Position numbers and translations under genes: made by a program. A DNA stretch of 64,000 nucleotides from Diploptera punctata. Lineage: Eukaryota; Arthropoda; Insecta; Blattodea; Blaberidae. Below, piece after piece: positions 12,424-23,619 of this stretch (positions are counted from its first letter, which is position 1; the number at the start of each line of letters is the position of its first letter). The stretch spans positions 682,001 through 746,000 of the forward strand of contig JASPKZ010002332.1 of NCBI GenBank assembly GCA_030220185.1, in the 5' to 3' direction. Below the pieces are notes generated by a model. It was not told the origin of the DNA and made no database searches. It worked only from the letters and a program-made list of their open reading frames with translations.

Positions 12424-12609
12424 TTGAGAAGAGAATCCAGCTCTACCGAAAATCAAACCCAACCTGAACCAGTAATTCTTTTTGGGACACGATTCCTTCA
12501 AAATGTTACTACAACATCGGGCATGAAGAGAATTAGCTGCTTCAAAACATCGCCACAATATGGGAAAAGAATTACTTCTTCAAAATTGTCGCCACAACGA
12601 GGGGCATAA
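12424..12609 (+). repeat. Imperfect ~39-bp tandem repeat in a short open frame
   Basis: Two adjacent units resemble each other (AAGAGAATTAGCTGCTTC and AAAAGAATTACTTCTTC, each followed by AAAA..TCGCCACAA). The 61-codon frame they keep open matches no family I know, so I list it as a repeat, not a gene. Confidence 0.4.
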
Positions 12610-12790
12610 TGAAGATTCTTGGTCTATCAACTGGGCGATTTCTCTCTGGCTTTCCTACAAGAAGCTTCCATGCAAGTCTTTCATTCCCCATACGTGCAAC
12701 ATGTCCTGCCCATCGCAGTCTACGAGACGTATTGATTAGTCAATTATTTGTGCAAAAGTTAATCATTGGTATTTTTCTATTCCTGCAGAT
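12605..12790 (-). mobile_element. LINE RT C-terminal fragment
   Basis: The minus strand reads RLRWAGHVARMGNERLAWKL, the conserved 'LRW.GHV.RM' motif of non-LTR reverse transcriptases. Related minus-strand pieces lie at about 19800 and 48400. Confidence 0.7.
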
Positions 12791-12808
12791 TAGGATATTG
12801 TCACACAG

Positions 12809-12835
12809 AACACACACACACACACACACACACAC
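12809..12835. repeat. (AC)n microsatellite
   Basis: Uninterrupted CA dinucleotides. Confidence 0.95.
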
Positions 12836-13189
12836 TTATCGTCTGCTTGGTGGAATGATTTATTTACACATATTTTATGGAGGTATCCTTGAAACGCTAG
12901 GGATGTCACGAAGTGATGAATATATATTGGTTTGTGCCTGTCCAGGTCCGGTTCATCATGGCTTCCATTGTAGAGAATTCTTCCCAGGGAGCTATTTAGA
13001 ACACAATAATCTGTCGGACTTCAGTCTGAATATAGAAATAATTTCCCATTATTCACGAAATGCATATCTATCTGTTACGTTAACCTAATGAATCGTCACT
13101 GAGTGCCCACTTTGTGTTGTCATTATTCTCGTATACAAATATCTAAGTATAGGGTGGGTATAGTAGGGGTGATTTTTTTTCTGTAAGAC

Positions 13190-14325
13190 TGAGTTCTGGA
13201 AAGGGCATATGACTCTGTACCCATCAACAAGCTTTGGGTGGCTATGGAAAAAGTTTGGAATACCTAAATAGCTTATACATTTTATAAAAAAGAATGTATG
13301 ATTATAAAGCAAGTAATAAGGTTGGAAATAAAGTATCCACAGAATTTGATATAACAAAAGGATTAAGACAAGGGTGCGGGATGCCACTAACATTGTTCAA
13401 GGTATATTTAGAAGATGTACTAATGAAATGGAATAAGTCACGTAGGGGAATGGGAATCAACATTAATGACCGTTTACTGCGCAATTTATTATTCGCTGAT
13501 GACCAGATTATAATAGGACAAGATAAAGAAGATACAGAATATATGATTAGAAAGTTGGTAGATGCATGAGGTAGGTGGACTGATGATAAATTACATTAAA
13601 ACAGAATATATGGTAATCGGAGGAAATTCAGAAGACCTACAAATAAATAATATGATAATTAAATGTGTTGAATTTAAATATCTTGGATCTATAATAGATA
13701 AATCTGGTACTTGTGAAAAATATATTATTAACAGAGTAAATTGTGCAAGGAAGGCGATTAGATCCCTGAATAGTCTTTTATGGAATAGAAATTTGACCAG
13801 AAAACAAAAAAAGAGATTATACATACAATAATAGAAAGTATACTTACATATGGATCAGAAAGCTGGACAATAAATGAAAGGATGCAGAAACGAATCTTGG
13901 CGACAGAAATAGATGGATTACGGAGAAGTATGAGAATATCCAGGCTATAACATATTCGAAACACATATAACAGACCAGAAATGGATTCACAAGAAACTGT
14001 TATCGATAGGATAACAAAGAGAACTTTACAATGGTATGAACATGTACAACGGATGTCGGAAAACCAGTGGCCTAAACAGGTGTTAGATTGGATGATACCA
14101 GGCAGAAGGAAGAGGGGGAGAAGTAGAAGAACATGTTATCAGGGAATATGTGATGCCATGATGAAGAGGGGTAGAAGTAGAAGAACATGTTATCAGGGAA
14201 TATGTGATGCCATGATGAAGAGGGGTATGAAAGAAGGACAATGGGAAGATAGGAATCTCTGGAAAGCAGGAATCAAGGGCTGAACTGTTGTAAAGTGGAA
14301 AGCCTGTATTAAAGTAAGTAAGTAA
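13190..14325 (+). mobile_element. RTE-like LINE, RT C-terminal half and 3' end
   Basis: The plus strand encodes, in broken frames, KAYDSVP (RT motif A region), TKGLRQGCG..TLFKVYLEDV (motif B), NLLFADDQIIIGQ (catalytic FADD box), FKYLGSIIDKSGTC (thumb), then a stretch with WYEHVQRM and WPKQVLDWMIPGRRKRGRS. At least one stop and a frameshift near 13565 and 13830 inactivate it. It ends in a (TAAG)n tail at about 14310-14327. A minus-strand relative lies at 59975-61130. It carries an internal 54-bp tandem duplication (14113-14220). Confidence 0.85.
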
Positions 14326-14402
14326 GAGACCGAGTTCAGCAAATTTCATGATGCAGCGGCTATCCAAAGGGTTAAAAAGCCTATGTTTCCACTCAGCCAG
14401 AG

Positions 14403-14426
14403 GAAAAAAAAGAGAGAGAGAGAGAG

Positions 14427-14474
<48 letters not shown>

Positions 14475-14940
14475 AGAGAGAGAGACAAAGAGAGAGAGAC
14501 AAAGAGAGAGAGAAAAAGAGAGAGAGAAAAAGAGAGAGAAGAAAAGAGAGAGAAATGAGAGAGAGAAAAAGGAGAGAGAAAAGAGAGATCCACTCACCAT
14601 CTCGCTCCCTCTCTCTCTCCCTCTATATCTCCCTCTCATCTCTCCAGACTCACTCTCTCCCTCTCCTCTCCCTCTCTCTCTCTCCCTCTAAGCTCTCTCT
14701 CCCGCTCTCTCTCTAACTCTCTCCGCTCTCTCTCTCCCCTCTCTCTCTCTCCCTCTCCTCTCCTCTCTCTCTCACTCCTCTCCCCCTCCTACCCCTCTCG
14801 CTCACTATCCCTATCCCTCTCTCTCCCTCCCTTCTCTCCCCTCCCTCTCTCTTTCTCCATCTCTCTCTCTCCTCTACTCTCTATCCAGCTGCTCTCTCTC
14901 TCTCTCCCCTCTCTCTCTCCCTCTCCCTCTCCCTCCTCCC
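14403..14940. repeat. (GA)n tract followed by (CT)n tract
   Basis: About 190 bases of near-pure purine GAGA (14403-14590) switch into about 350 bases of CTCT (14600-14940). Frames in this block are compositional artefacts (Arg-Glu or Ser-Leu repeats). Confidence 0.95.
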
Positions 14941-15640
14941 TATCGATATATCTATCTATTAGCATCTAGATACTATAGAGAGGGAGAATCACATAGAGCT
15001 ATATATATGATAGCTCGCTATAGTAGAGCGAGAGACGTTAGCAGATAGCAGATCCCCGGCCGCGAAAAGTAAACCGAGGAACCGAATTTGTCTACCCAGA
15101 CAAATTCTGAGGATAGATGAATATATTCCTCAGCAAATCATAGTTATGGACCTATTCCGCTAATTTACGGAATATATCTTTGTTCTGTCAAATTGGAGGC
15201 TAAGTTATTTAAACGTATCGGACAACAGAGAAAACAAACTTACTATCACCTAAGTCATTAGCGTACCTTGTGATTATTGTTGTAAAATTTGGCACAAATT
15301 TAAATAATTCTTACTAATTAACCTTTCTATCATTTTATTAAATATTACATTAATGTATCTTTTAGGATACACTGTCAATTTAAGAGTTAATTAATTTATA
15401 TTATTTACCGCTACATTGCGACCAAACAAACATGTCGACTTTTTTAAATTATCACTTCTAATTGTAGGATTTCCCTGATTTTTGGAGAATATTTTCCTTG
15501 CTTGTTTTAATAACACATGCTAAGTTTTGTCGCAAAAAAACAGAACATTGCGATGGCTAGAGCCATTTTTAAATTTCATTTCACGTGAACGCCTAATGAT
15601 CCGATTTTGCTGATTAACGAACTAGATCTTTTTCTTATTG
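14941..15640. other. Intergenic DNA with a short AT/GC hairpin-rich start
   Basis: 14941-15060 contains repeated TATCTATC/GAGAGG words, then ordinary AT-rich DNA. 15540-15650 is related to 45105-45205 (shared GATTTTGCTG.TTAACGAACT segment). No gene. Confidence 0.45.
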
Positions 15641-15649
15641 ATTGTTATA

Positions 15650-16080
15650 GTACAGAAACATTCAAGACTAAAAGTGTATACAACACTGGCTCTTCCAACT
15701 CTTTATAGTAGCGAAGTATGGACGTTGAAACAGAAGGATATACAGAGACTCAGATCTGCTGAAATGAGATAACTTCGGAGGACTGCAGGATACACACTAC
15801 TAGATCACAAAAAAAAAGAAAAAAAGAAGACATCTTAGAAGAATTACACATGGAATCTTTAGGAAACAAAATTTCTGATTATAAGACAAGATGGATGCAA
15901 CATGTTCATCGAATGGAAGATCACAGGATACCCAAACAAATGTTAAGATATCAACCTGCAGGAATAAGAAGACAAGGACGTCCACTCAAAATACTTTTGG
16001 ATGGTGTTTCTGTTGAGACTGAAACAGGTCAACAAATGGGCTAAATTCGTGACTATACTATGATGATGAGGATGATGCCA
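15650..16080 (+). mobile_element. LINE 3' end, copy 1 of family L2
   Basis: Decayed RT C-terminus: LALPTLYSSEVWTLKQKD, then LEELHMESLGNKISDYKTRW, HRMEDHRIPKQMLRYQPAG and GRPLKILLDG. It ends in an ATGATGATGAGGATGATG simple tail. A better-preserved copy lies at 31505-31915. Stops at about 15770 and a small A-rich expansion break the frame. Confidence 0.85.
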
Positions 16081-16142
16081 AATTCGGTTCTAATAAAACG
16101 AAAAATGCGGCTGCTAGAGCGTAACATATGTGCGTGTGTGTT

Positions 16143-16144
<2 letters not shown>

Positions 16145-16198
<54 letters not shown>

Positions 16199-16211
16199 GT
16201 GTGTGTGTATG
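16145..16211. repeat. (AT)n-(GT)n compound microsatellite
   Basis: AT repeats 16145-16182 continue into GT repeats 16184-16211. Confidence 0.95.
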
Positions 16212-16424
16212 TGTTATAATTAAATCTTTGACATTGAGCAATGTAAGCTTAATGTCAAAAATTTAATTACAAGATCGATAAAGCGTCACTGCTATAAAGT
16301 CACAATATTCTCTTTAAATTGCTTACTTATTATAGTTAGCTACCAGATGGCAGTGAAGACAGAGTTCTCGCTACATCTAGTAATAATGGAGAATATGATG
16401 TATATATAAGAAAGATAAATGTTT

Positions 16425-16519
16425 GTATTGGATTTGTCCGGTTGTGTAATGGATAGCACGCTGGGATACCAACCCAGTGGTCCGGGTTCTAATCCCGTCC
16501 AGACATTTATTTTTCTTAT

Positions 16520-16520
<1 letters not shown>
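16425..16520 (+). mobile_element. Short tRNA-like SINE, family F
   Basis: A tRNA-like sequence with an A-box region (TGTGTAATGGATAGCACGC), an anticodon-like stem CTGGG/CCCAG and box B (GGTTCTAATCC), then a short tail running into a (TA)n array. The copy at 45695-45783 has the same layout. It could be a tRNA pseudogene, but two copies with the same TTATTTTTCTTATG-like tail argue for a SINE. Confidence 0.65.

Positions 16521-16521
<1 letters not shown>

Positions 16522-16568
<47 letters not shown>
16522..16568. repeat. (TA)n microsatellite
   Basis: Pure TA dinucleotides at the 3' end of the short SINE. Confidence 0.95.
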
Positions 16569-16571
<3 letters not shown>

Positions 16572-17009
16572 ATGATTATTTTCGGTGTCTACTAGATAGG
16601 ATCGGTGAGGATCTGTGTTTTTTAAATATTTCCATGAGAAGAGCTTGAATAGGTTCATTCCTTATGAATTCGCTAATAAGTCAACAATGACTGAAAATAG
16701 CTTTCAGATCACGTGTTCCAAGAACTGCCCTGCAGACAGGAAAATGTAATCTGTGTAACACAAAGTAGCGGATATGATAAATTATATGATAGACTTGCGC
16801 CACAAAAAAAAAATAATAATCGGAAACTCACCGGATTGGATTAATCTGGACGGCTAAAAAAAATCGCAAATTGAGAGGCAAGGCTCATCTAATTTCCCCT
16901 AAATAAATAAAATAAATGGCGATTTCTCCAAATAGCCGATGCAGAGTTCTGGTTAAGTATAGTTTTAGCCTGGATGGGTTACAGCTATCTAAAACCACGT
17001 GGTGTCGTT

Positions 17010-17193
17010 TTTTTTTTCAAATGCTCCAGGTTTGTCTTTCGACATTCCTGGTTTCTCTCCTGGCATGGCGTACTTGTAACCCACTTCTGAGGTTGAGGCG
17101 CCTGGAAGGCGGGGTTACGTTGCCCCGATGATATGATGGATGATGATAATGATGCGCCAGGAGAGTCCCTAAACCAAAGCTTTAATCTAAGAT
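17010..17193 (-). mobile_element. SINE fragment, family G
   Basis: Contains CATTCCTGGTTTCTCTCCTG, GTAACCCACTTCTGAGGTTG and GATGATAATGATGCGCCAGG, as in the copy at 39410-39680 and the interrupted copy at 58310-58800. The family C SINE copy begins directly to its right. Confidence 0.65.
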
Positions 17194-17385
17194 GAATATG
17201 AATGATGATGATTGCGATGTCCATATGATTTCGGGGACCGTTTGGCCTTAAAGTTTTCCTGACATTTGTCTTACAGATGAGGAAAAACCCCGATAAAAAC
17301 CTCACCCAGAAAAACTGCCCCGACCGGGGATCGAACCCGGGCCCGCTGCGTGACAAGGCAGCATGCTACCCTGTCGTGCTAGGCC
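17194..17385 (-). mobile_element. tRNA-derived SINE, family C (3'-truncated)
   Basis: Head and central body only: GGTTCGATCCCCGGTCGGGG region, GAGGTTTTTATCGGGG, CCCGAAATCATATGGACA, all on the minus strand. The 3' half is missing. Confidence 0.8.
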
Positions 17386-17397
17386 TGTCGTGCCAGG

Positions 17398-18190
17398 AGC
17401 TTTTTTATGCAATGCTAAAATAGCAATAATCCAAACTATAGCTGCTCTAAACTTTGTTAGTGTTAGTTTTCATGGAAACCTGTTTTGGTTACAATGTTTT
17501 GTTTCTTGTATATGCTTAGATCTCATAATTAAATATCATTCAATACGTTAATTAATTGTATTATATATAACCTCTCAGTTTTGATTTATGAAGGTAAAGT
17601 GAATCCACTACAGTCTTGGGAGGCATTTAGGATAGTGGTATGTTGAAGCTCCCATCTTTCTAGACAATAGGCACGAGATGTCCGCGGGATTGTCGGATCT
17701 GCCTGATGGCGACATTTGTGCCCAGAACATGCATCTAGTACTCACTTTCAATAAGATCTGAGTCGACCCCTGGTCCACAAAGCCACGAGAAGGTCTGGTC
17801 CAGCTAAAAATCTTGACCATATCAAGACTCGAACCCACGACTTTCCTATTTGTACCACGTTTCTTTATACAACTATATAATGCCGAAATCCATTAAAATT
17901 GTTTCAGATCATGAATATGATATTTTATATTAGGACAAAATTAACGAAAAAGTTACTTAAAATCGAAATACAGTGAACATCTAGATTTCTTGAGCTATAA
18001 ATAAGTGCTGTTTGTCTCATTTATGTGCTGGTATGTACACTTATAAGTTATAGTGGGCCTATGTATATAAATATATGCAACAAGTTTAGAAAATGGTAGC
18101 TTCATAATATTTTTGCGTCATAATTTTCATATTTTGTCTTTACGATTTCTTAATTTCGTATAATTTTCTTCATATAATTCCTAGCTCTAC
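17398..18190 (+). repeat. Dispersed repeat D2, copy 1
   Basis: About 790 bp is an inverted, diverged copy of 29670-30445. It includes a tRNA/SINE-like middle (17598-17850) with AAGACTCGAACCCACGACT. Matched flanking blocks include AACAAAACATTG-type words and CATATTTTGTCTTTACGATT. No intact frame. Probably an old composite transposon. Confidence 0.75.
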
Positions 18191-18687
18191 TGATGAGTGT
18201 ATGGTACCGTTATACCCCATATTCCAGAGTCTTTTTTTTGTAAAATCGCAAAGTAATGAAATGATAAATATGCATATGTGTGTGTGTGTTTGTGTATTAT
18301 GTATTTTCATGTTCACATAGCTTTCCTTACGTAGACAGCATAGGGAAACTTTAGTAGACAGTTCATACGTATGGATAGCATTATTTTAAGAGAGCCGGGG
18401 AATGTTGAGAATTCTTGCCAGTTACTGCATAATGTAATGGCCGTGTAACCACAATACATTTGATTGTAATCAATGTTACTCTATAATTTTCAGAATTTGA
18501 CACGCGTTTATTTTATTACGAAATATAATGGTATTTCCAGTTAATACAAATCAATTATTTCGCGATCGAAACTTTACCGTCTAAACAACTCAATCGGTAA
18601 AATGTAACCTTTCAGTTTGTATCATTACTGGATTTGAACCGGCATCTCCCGACCACGAGTACTAAACGCAAATGCTATATATGTAAG
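18191..18687. other. Intergenic DNA, nothing recognised
   Basis: AT-rich, no supportable feature. Confidence 0.45.
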
Positions 18688-19022
18688 TCCACCGCTGTGG
18701 TCTCGAGGTAGCGTTCTGCCTTGTCACGCAGCGGGGCCGGGTTCGATTCCCGGTCGGGGCAGTTTTTCTGGGTGAGGTTTTTATCGGGGTTTTTCCTCAC
18801 CTGCAAGACAAATGTCAGGAAAACTTTAAGGCCCAAACGGTCCCCGAAATCATATGGCCATCATCCTTATTATCATCTCATCAACATGATCATCCTTCAC
18901 CGGTGTGGAAAGCAACGGCAAGCTACCACACCTACAATTCCCTAGTAAAGCTGCAAAGCATAGCATGAAAATGCTATGATTGCAGTGAAAGACCTGCCCT
19001 CGAGCAGAATTACTATGGATGG
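18688..19022 (+). mobile_element. tRNA-derived SINE, family C (near full length)
   Basis: Plus-strand copy from the tRNA-like head (CCACCGCTGTGGTCTCGAGG, GGGTTCGATTCCCGGTCGG) to the 3' end (CAGAATTACTATGGATGG). It runs into a TA/CA microsatellite (19023-19073). Confidence 0.92.
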
Positions 19023-19073
19023 ATATATATATACACACACACATGTATGTATATATATATATATATATATATA
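19023..19073. repeat. TA/CA microsatellite
   Basis: Mixed TATA and ACAC dinucleotides directly after the SINE 3' end. Confidence 0.9.
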
Positions 19074-19609
19074 ATGTAATATTTTTCCTACTCTTCTTCT
19101 TTTAACCACGTTATATATTAAAGGCCTGAATCTTGTCCGTCCCGTGGCAACTTTGGTAGAGGTTTTGAAATCTATAGGTGTGCAGGACTTGTGTTTGTGT
19201 GAAAAAGAGACAAATTATGTAAAAACAAAATGGAAAAGTATTAAATGAATGAAAAAACTTAGGTCATGGTGTAATTCTCTTTTCCTCTGAGCTAAATGAC
19301 TGTAACCAACCCAGACTTCAATGATGTATAAAATAATGGACTAATTTAGATACGTGTGTCATGAGTTCATGACATGGAACTCTACGTAATTGGTAAATGT
19401 AGACTATATTTTAATTAATATCCTGATAAAATATGACTCGTTCATTTTCCGAGAATTTATCTATCAAGCCTTTTTACAAGGAACGTACTATTATGTTTGA
19501 TTAAGACAAGTTAACGGCATTATTCACGTTCTCTTTGCGTATTTTTAGTTCGTGATTAATTACAATAGTCTTTAAATAATATTTTCTGCTAACTCACTGA
19601 CACTATCGA

Positions 19610-20000
19610 ACCCATATATTCATGGTCACGCGGGCATAAGCTCTCCATACATCCCTATCCTGAGTTAATGTTTTCCAATCATCCCCTGCATAATCTATTT
19701 CCCTGAAATCATGGTTAATGTTATTCCCTCACCTCATTTTTTGTTTACCAACTGGGAATTTTCCCTCTGGTTTTCCTACAAGAAGCTTCCATGGACCTCT
19801 TTCATTCCTTATTTGTGCCACATGTCCTACCCATCGCAGTCTACGAAACTTAACTGTTATTATATTTGGCTTCCTATAAATACCATATAGCTCATCGTTA
19901 TGCAGTCTTGTCCAGCTGCCTGTTCATCTAGCTCTCTTTGGTCCAAAATTTTTCCTAACAACTTTGGACTGGGTATCTCAATTGGGAAAATGTCTGATTA
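19610..20000 (-). mobile_element. LINE RT C-terminal fragment
   Basis: The minus strand reads a decayed LRRLRWVGHVAQIRNERGPW-like peptide and LVGKPEGKFPVGKQK further along. This is the same LINE lineage as the fragments at 12605 and 48385. Stop codons throughout. Confidence 0.6.
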
Positions 20001-20358
20001 TGAATGAATTGGACTCACCAATTCTCGAAGTTACTAGATACAGGTAATACGCCATTTATTTATTTATACTGTATCATTGACTTTTTAAATATATATTATT
20101 ATTATTGTTATTATTATTATTCTCAGATGCTCTAATATTTTAGTCACTTATATAGAATCTTTACCTACGTATGCTGTATGGTTCACGGGCCGGTTGTACC
20201 AACTCAGTATAAGTTCTGAATACATGCTATCTCAAGTATTCAGCCAAAATTGCGTTGTACCACGACAGTATTGCACCTTAGCCGGAGCATAAACTCGGTA
20301 GACTTTGTACGGTCATTCGAAGCCGATTATTGTGAAATACTCGAGTTAACTTTCCAAA

Positions 20359-20558
20359 ATGGCAGCCAGAAACATGTCTAGAAATTTATTTCTGGATTCT
20401 GATAGTGACGACGAAGTATTATACATGTTTCTAAAGACCCGGAAACTCAGACAAATCAGGGGAAGACCGGATCATATTGAAAATTACAATGATGAAGAAT
20501 TTTTCGTCCGCTTTCGCCTTGATCTCATCAGACATCGATTAGAACATAATACGAAAAG
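20359..20558 (+). pseudogene. HARBI1-like transposase N-terminal exon
   Basis: The ATG at 20359 opens a frame with LDSDSDDEVLYMFL, then RPDHIENYNDEEFFVRFRLD. The '(Y/N).DEEF..RFRL' segment is the typical start of PIF/Harbinger nucleases (HARBI1-like) just before the helix-turn-helix region. The frame ends at a good splice donor: AAAAG then GTAAGAT at 20559. The next plausible exon is only a degraded tandem copy of this one, and the catalytic region downstream has stops, so the gene is dead. It sits 170 bp inside the left terminal inverted repeat. The family normally encodes a DDE nuclease plus a Myb-like partner; I do not see the partner. Confidence 0.65.
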
Positions 20559-20975
20559 GTAAGATTTTAACATTTTTCGTTTGTATTTTATTATTTCCAC
20601 AATCATTGTTTAATATTTGTAGGTGATTATTTAAACATTTTTATTTAAAGAGGTATGAGCATGAATTAGCATTAATACTCATACTTGAACCTGTAGCTTC
20701 ATTAGATAATACTGTATAATACAATGCATTTTATAATAGGGGTAGGAGTTTAAAAAATAATCTTCTATGAAAGTGTGCTTTTCAAAGTATAATTGCTTTT
20801 ATTTTACACACTATAATTTAACAAAACATTGAAGTACAAATTTTGAGGTTATATTATAATGCCATTAAATTAAAATCTTAATTACAACGTTGGTTATGCC
20901 ATTGACTTTAAATAAAAAATGTGTATTATGTCGTGTGCCATAACCTTTTTTCTAAACTATCATAAAATTGATAAA

Positions 20976-21016
<41 letters not shown>

Positions 21017-21365
21017 CAGGATATTATCTGTAACATAACCATAATTTTTTCAACATTCTACAGAAAAATCTCAAGGAGACCAGTTCATCTTGAAGAAGGT
21101 ATGGAAGATTGTTTGTCGTCTGGTTTCGCTTTTGAAACGAAGCAATTACGTTCAATGTGGATCTGATCATACATCGATTACAACAAAAAGGTAAAATATT
21201 TTATATTTAGTAAAAAAAATAATAAAAAATAGTCTTCTATCCAAGTGTAATTTGGGCTATATGTTACATACCCACAAAAATGTAACAAAAGAACATTGAA
21301 GTGTTAATTTTGAGATTATATTACAGTGCCATAACCTTAAACTTAAGTTACAGTAGTGATTATGG
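20458..21365 (+). repeat. Internal ~600-bp tandem duplication in the Harbinger relic
   Basis: 20458-20900 and about 21070-21365 align in order: the exon end GATCTCATCAGACATCGATT with GATCTGATCATACATCGATT, both followed by an AAAAAGG/TAA donor-like end, then TAGTCTTCTAT-type words and ACATTGAAGT..AATTTTGAG. Separated by an (ATT)n run at 20973-21015. Confidence 0.6.
20973..21015. repeat. (ATT)n microsatellite
   Basis: Uninterrupted ATT triplets. Confidence 0.95.
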
Positions 21366-23078
21366 TATGAATGTTCAATATGCAAGGTTGATTATGTTGT
21401 ACTACCATGGACCTCTAAATTTATACTTAATTTCCAATTTTTCAAGCTGTTATTACATTGACACATTATTATTAAAATGCACTGGCTATTGTATGCCAAG
21501 AGACCACGTATACTTATTTTGACTTAAGTTTCCATTAAGTGCAGTGAGAATTTTTTCTAAGCCTGAGGCAGACACAACGCGCATGTGCCAACAAGGTTTT
21601 ATTTTCAAATTATTTCCCACCATTTACAACAAATTTTACATTTTTTCTAACGATTACTTGAACACATTTTTCTATGATATTTAACTATATACGTAACATG
21701 AAGACGTGGCAACCATATTGATTTTAAGGAATATTCTATATAACAACAGTGCAGCCAACATAGGTTATGTACTTCAGAATTTGAGAACTTACTATTTATT
21801 TTTGGGTGTTGCATTCTTTCACAGGTTAGAGTGCTTAAATTATGTTAGGTTAGCTTTTAGGTTGGTCTTTCATAAGTTAGAGTACTTAAATTACATTACG
21901 TTAGCTTTTAGGTTTGTTAAATAGCATGTATAATGTTGGCTGCATCGCGATATTCCATAGAGTAAATGCTTTGTGTTTGTCGTGCATGCGTCTGGTGTCT
22001 GCCTGGGACTTAGAAAAATTCTCACTGCGCTTAATGGAAAGATTATTCCTTATTTTATTTCATTAGCTGAGAAAATGGGCAGGTAAGTGTACACCATATT
22101 AGTTTATAGTTTATGCATAATCTGGTGCACCATAAGGATAAGTTTACTATTCTGTTTGAACAGTGACTAATGTAGATGGAATCCTGGCATAGAATACCCA
22201 AAACATCACTGTGAAGTTATGACATTATTAAAAGCTGACACATAGTACACAACACTTTGTAGAAAACCCCAGTTTGCGACTCACCTTGAATTTTTCTGGC
22301 TCGACTTTAGATTATCTTCCTCTTGATTTTCCATCTATGTTCTTGTAATACTGATGCTTACGTACTCCTGTCTTTACTAACTTTTGTACTTTTTTAACAT
22401 TTCGCTTCCGACTTCACTCTGCTAATTAACTTCAAATTTGAATTCAAAATTTAAACTGGTGCTACTGTATTTTACAGGAACCAGGGGTTCTACCTATTAA
22501 AGAGGATCAAAATGGATCGCTCACCGCCAACACTAAGTGATGGCCACAGAGCTTTCCATCTATCTAACATTTTGCAACAATACTTATAACATTTTTTTTA
22601 CAAGTATTAAATATTTATCTCCATACACAATTATTTCTTTGAAATATGCAGAATCATTGTGCACATGTGTGAATGCTAGAAGAACTTATACTAGATGGTG
22701 AAGATATCTGTGAAAATTGGAATGACCAACATTCAAAAGTATATTCTCAGAAAAAGATGTTCACTCAGTTCATTTTGTAGGTTCTGATGGGACAGGTTAG
22801 TGTATATCAGATTAGTATATGCTTCATTAAATAATATGCAAATAATTTATTTTGTTAAGTTAGGAAGGAGAAAGTTGGTGTAAATCCATTTCTAACAAAT
22901 GTTTGGGGATGTATTGAAGTTTGGTCGCAGCTACATTCTTCCATCTAGTGTCAATTCTTTAAATTTTCTGTAGAACTTCTTTGTGATTCCATGTAGTGAC
23001 AACTCTATAAACTTATGCTCATGCACATGTTTCACTGTAGGACACAAAAATTAAGGGAAGGTAAACTAAAGTTTTTCT
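21366..23078. other. Interior of the Harbinger relic, nothing firmly recognised
   Basis: Short frames at 21301 and 21706 lack known domains. A stretch at 22675-22790 could be a decayed transposase C-terminus (acidic EELILDGEDICENWND) but is too weak to call. Confidence 0.35.
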
Positions 23079-23619
23079 GGCTCAACTGCACTTCTACAAG
23101 CACTTGATTTTTCAGTTATATTGTAAACTATAGCTCTTCCTCTATATTTACTAACATTACTTAATATTTTAAACTTTTTCAAACAATTTTTATAACATTA
23201 TAGACAATTTTGAAGTATATATTTAAATATACAAATCACAATATTATGATACTGTTATTCAATATTGTAATGCTGCTATTTTCTCCACAGAGTATATTAC
23301 CTAGTCTCTAATTTTTCTATTGCTGTTTTGGGTTATCGCTGGTTGGATCAATATGAGGGAGTGATAAGTGAGTGTACACCCGTTTTTAATAAACGTTTGG
23401 TAATTTTAATATTATTAATATATTTTTTAAACATAGATTTGGAGATTTATTGCAAATATTGGTCATTTAAATTTTATTGCGACGGATAGTAACCGAGGAT
23501 GATAATCGATATGTAGTTTGATTGTGGGTTATCGCTGGCTCTATAAACTCTGGCGCTTGCGCACTGTTGTTCTATAGGACTTTGAAAATATTTCACGCTA
23601 GTTTAAGTGCAGTTTTTCC
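23079..23619 (+). mobile_element. 541-bp TIR transposon (MITE M1), copy 1
   Basis: Inverted and similar along its full length to 51333-51875. The ends are inverted repeats: CAACTGCACTT on the left, and AAAACTGCACTTAAACTAGC when the right end is read inverted. The interior carries two direct copies of GGGTTATCGCTGG about 200 bp apart. Non-coding. Superfamily not identified; TSD not clear. Confidence 0.8.

Noticed and set aside
12609..13088. 159-codon plus-strand frame
   Set aside because: Runs antisense through a LINE fragment and a CA microsatellite; no family match.
14083..14716. Long Ser/Leu- and Arg/Glu-rich open frames on both strands
   Set aside because: They are translations of the GA/CT simple-sequence tract and carry no protein signal.
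16985..17356. 123-codon minus-strand frame
   Set aside because: Formed by two adjacent SINE fragments (families C and G).
22675..22790. HARBI1 C-terminal exon
   Set aside because: Similarity is limited to acidic residues and the order relative to the catalytic fragment is wrong.
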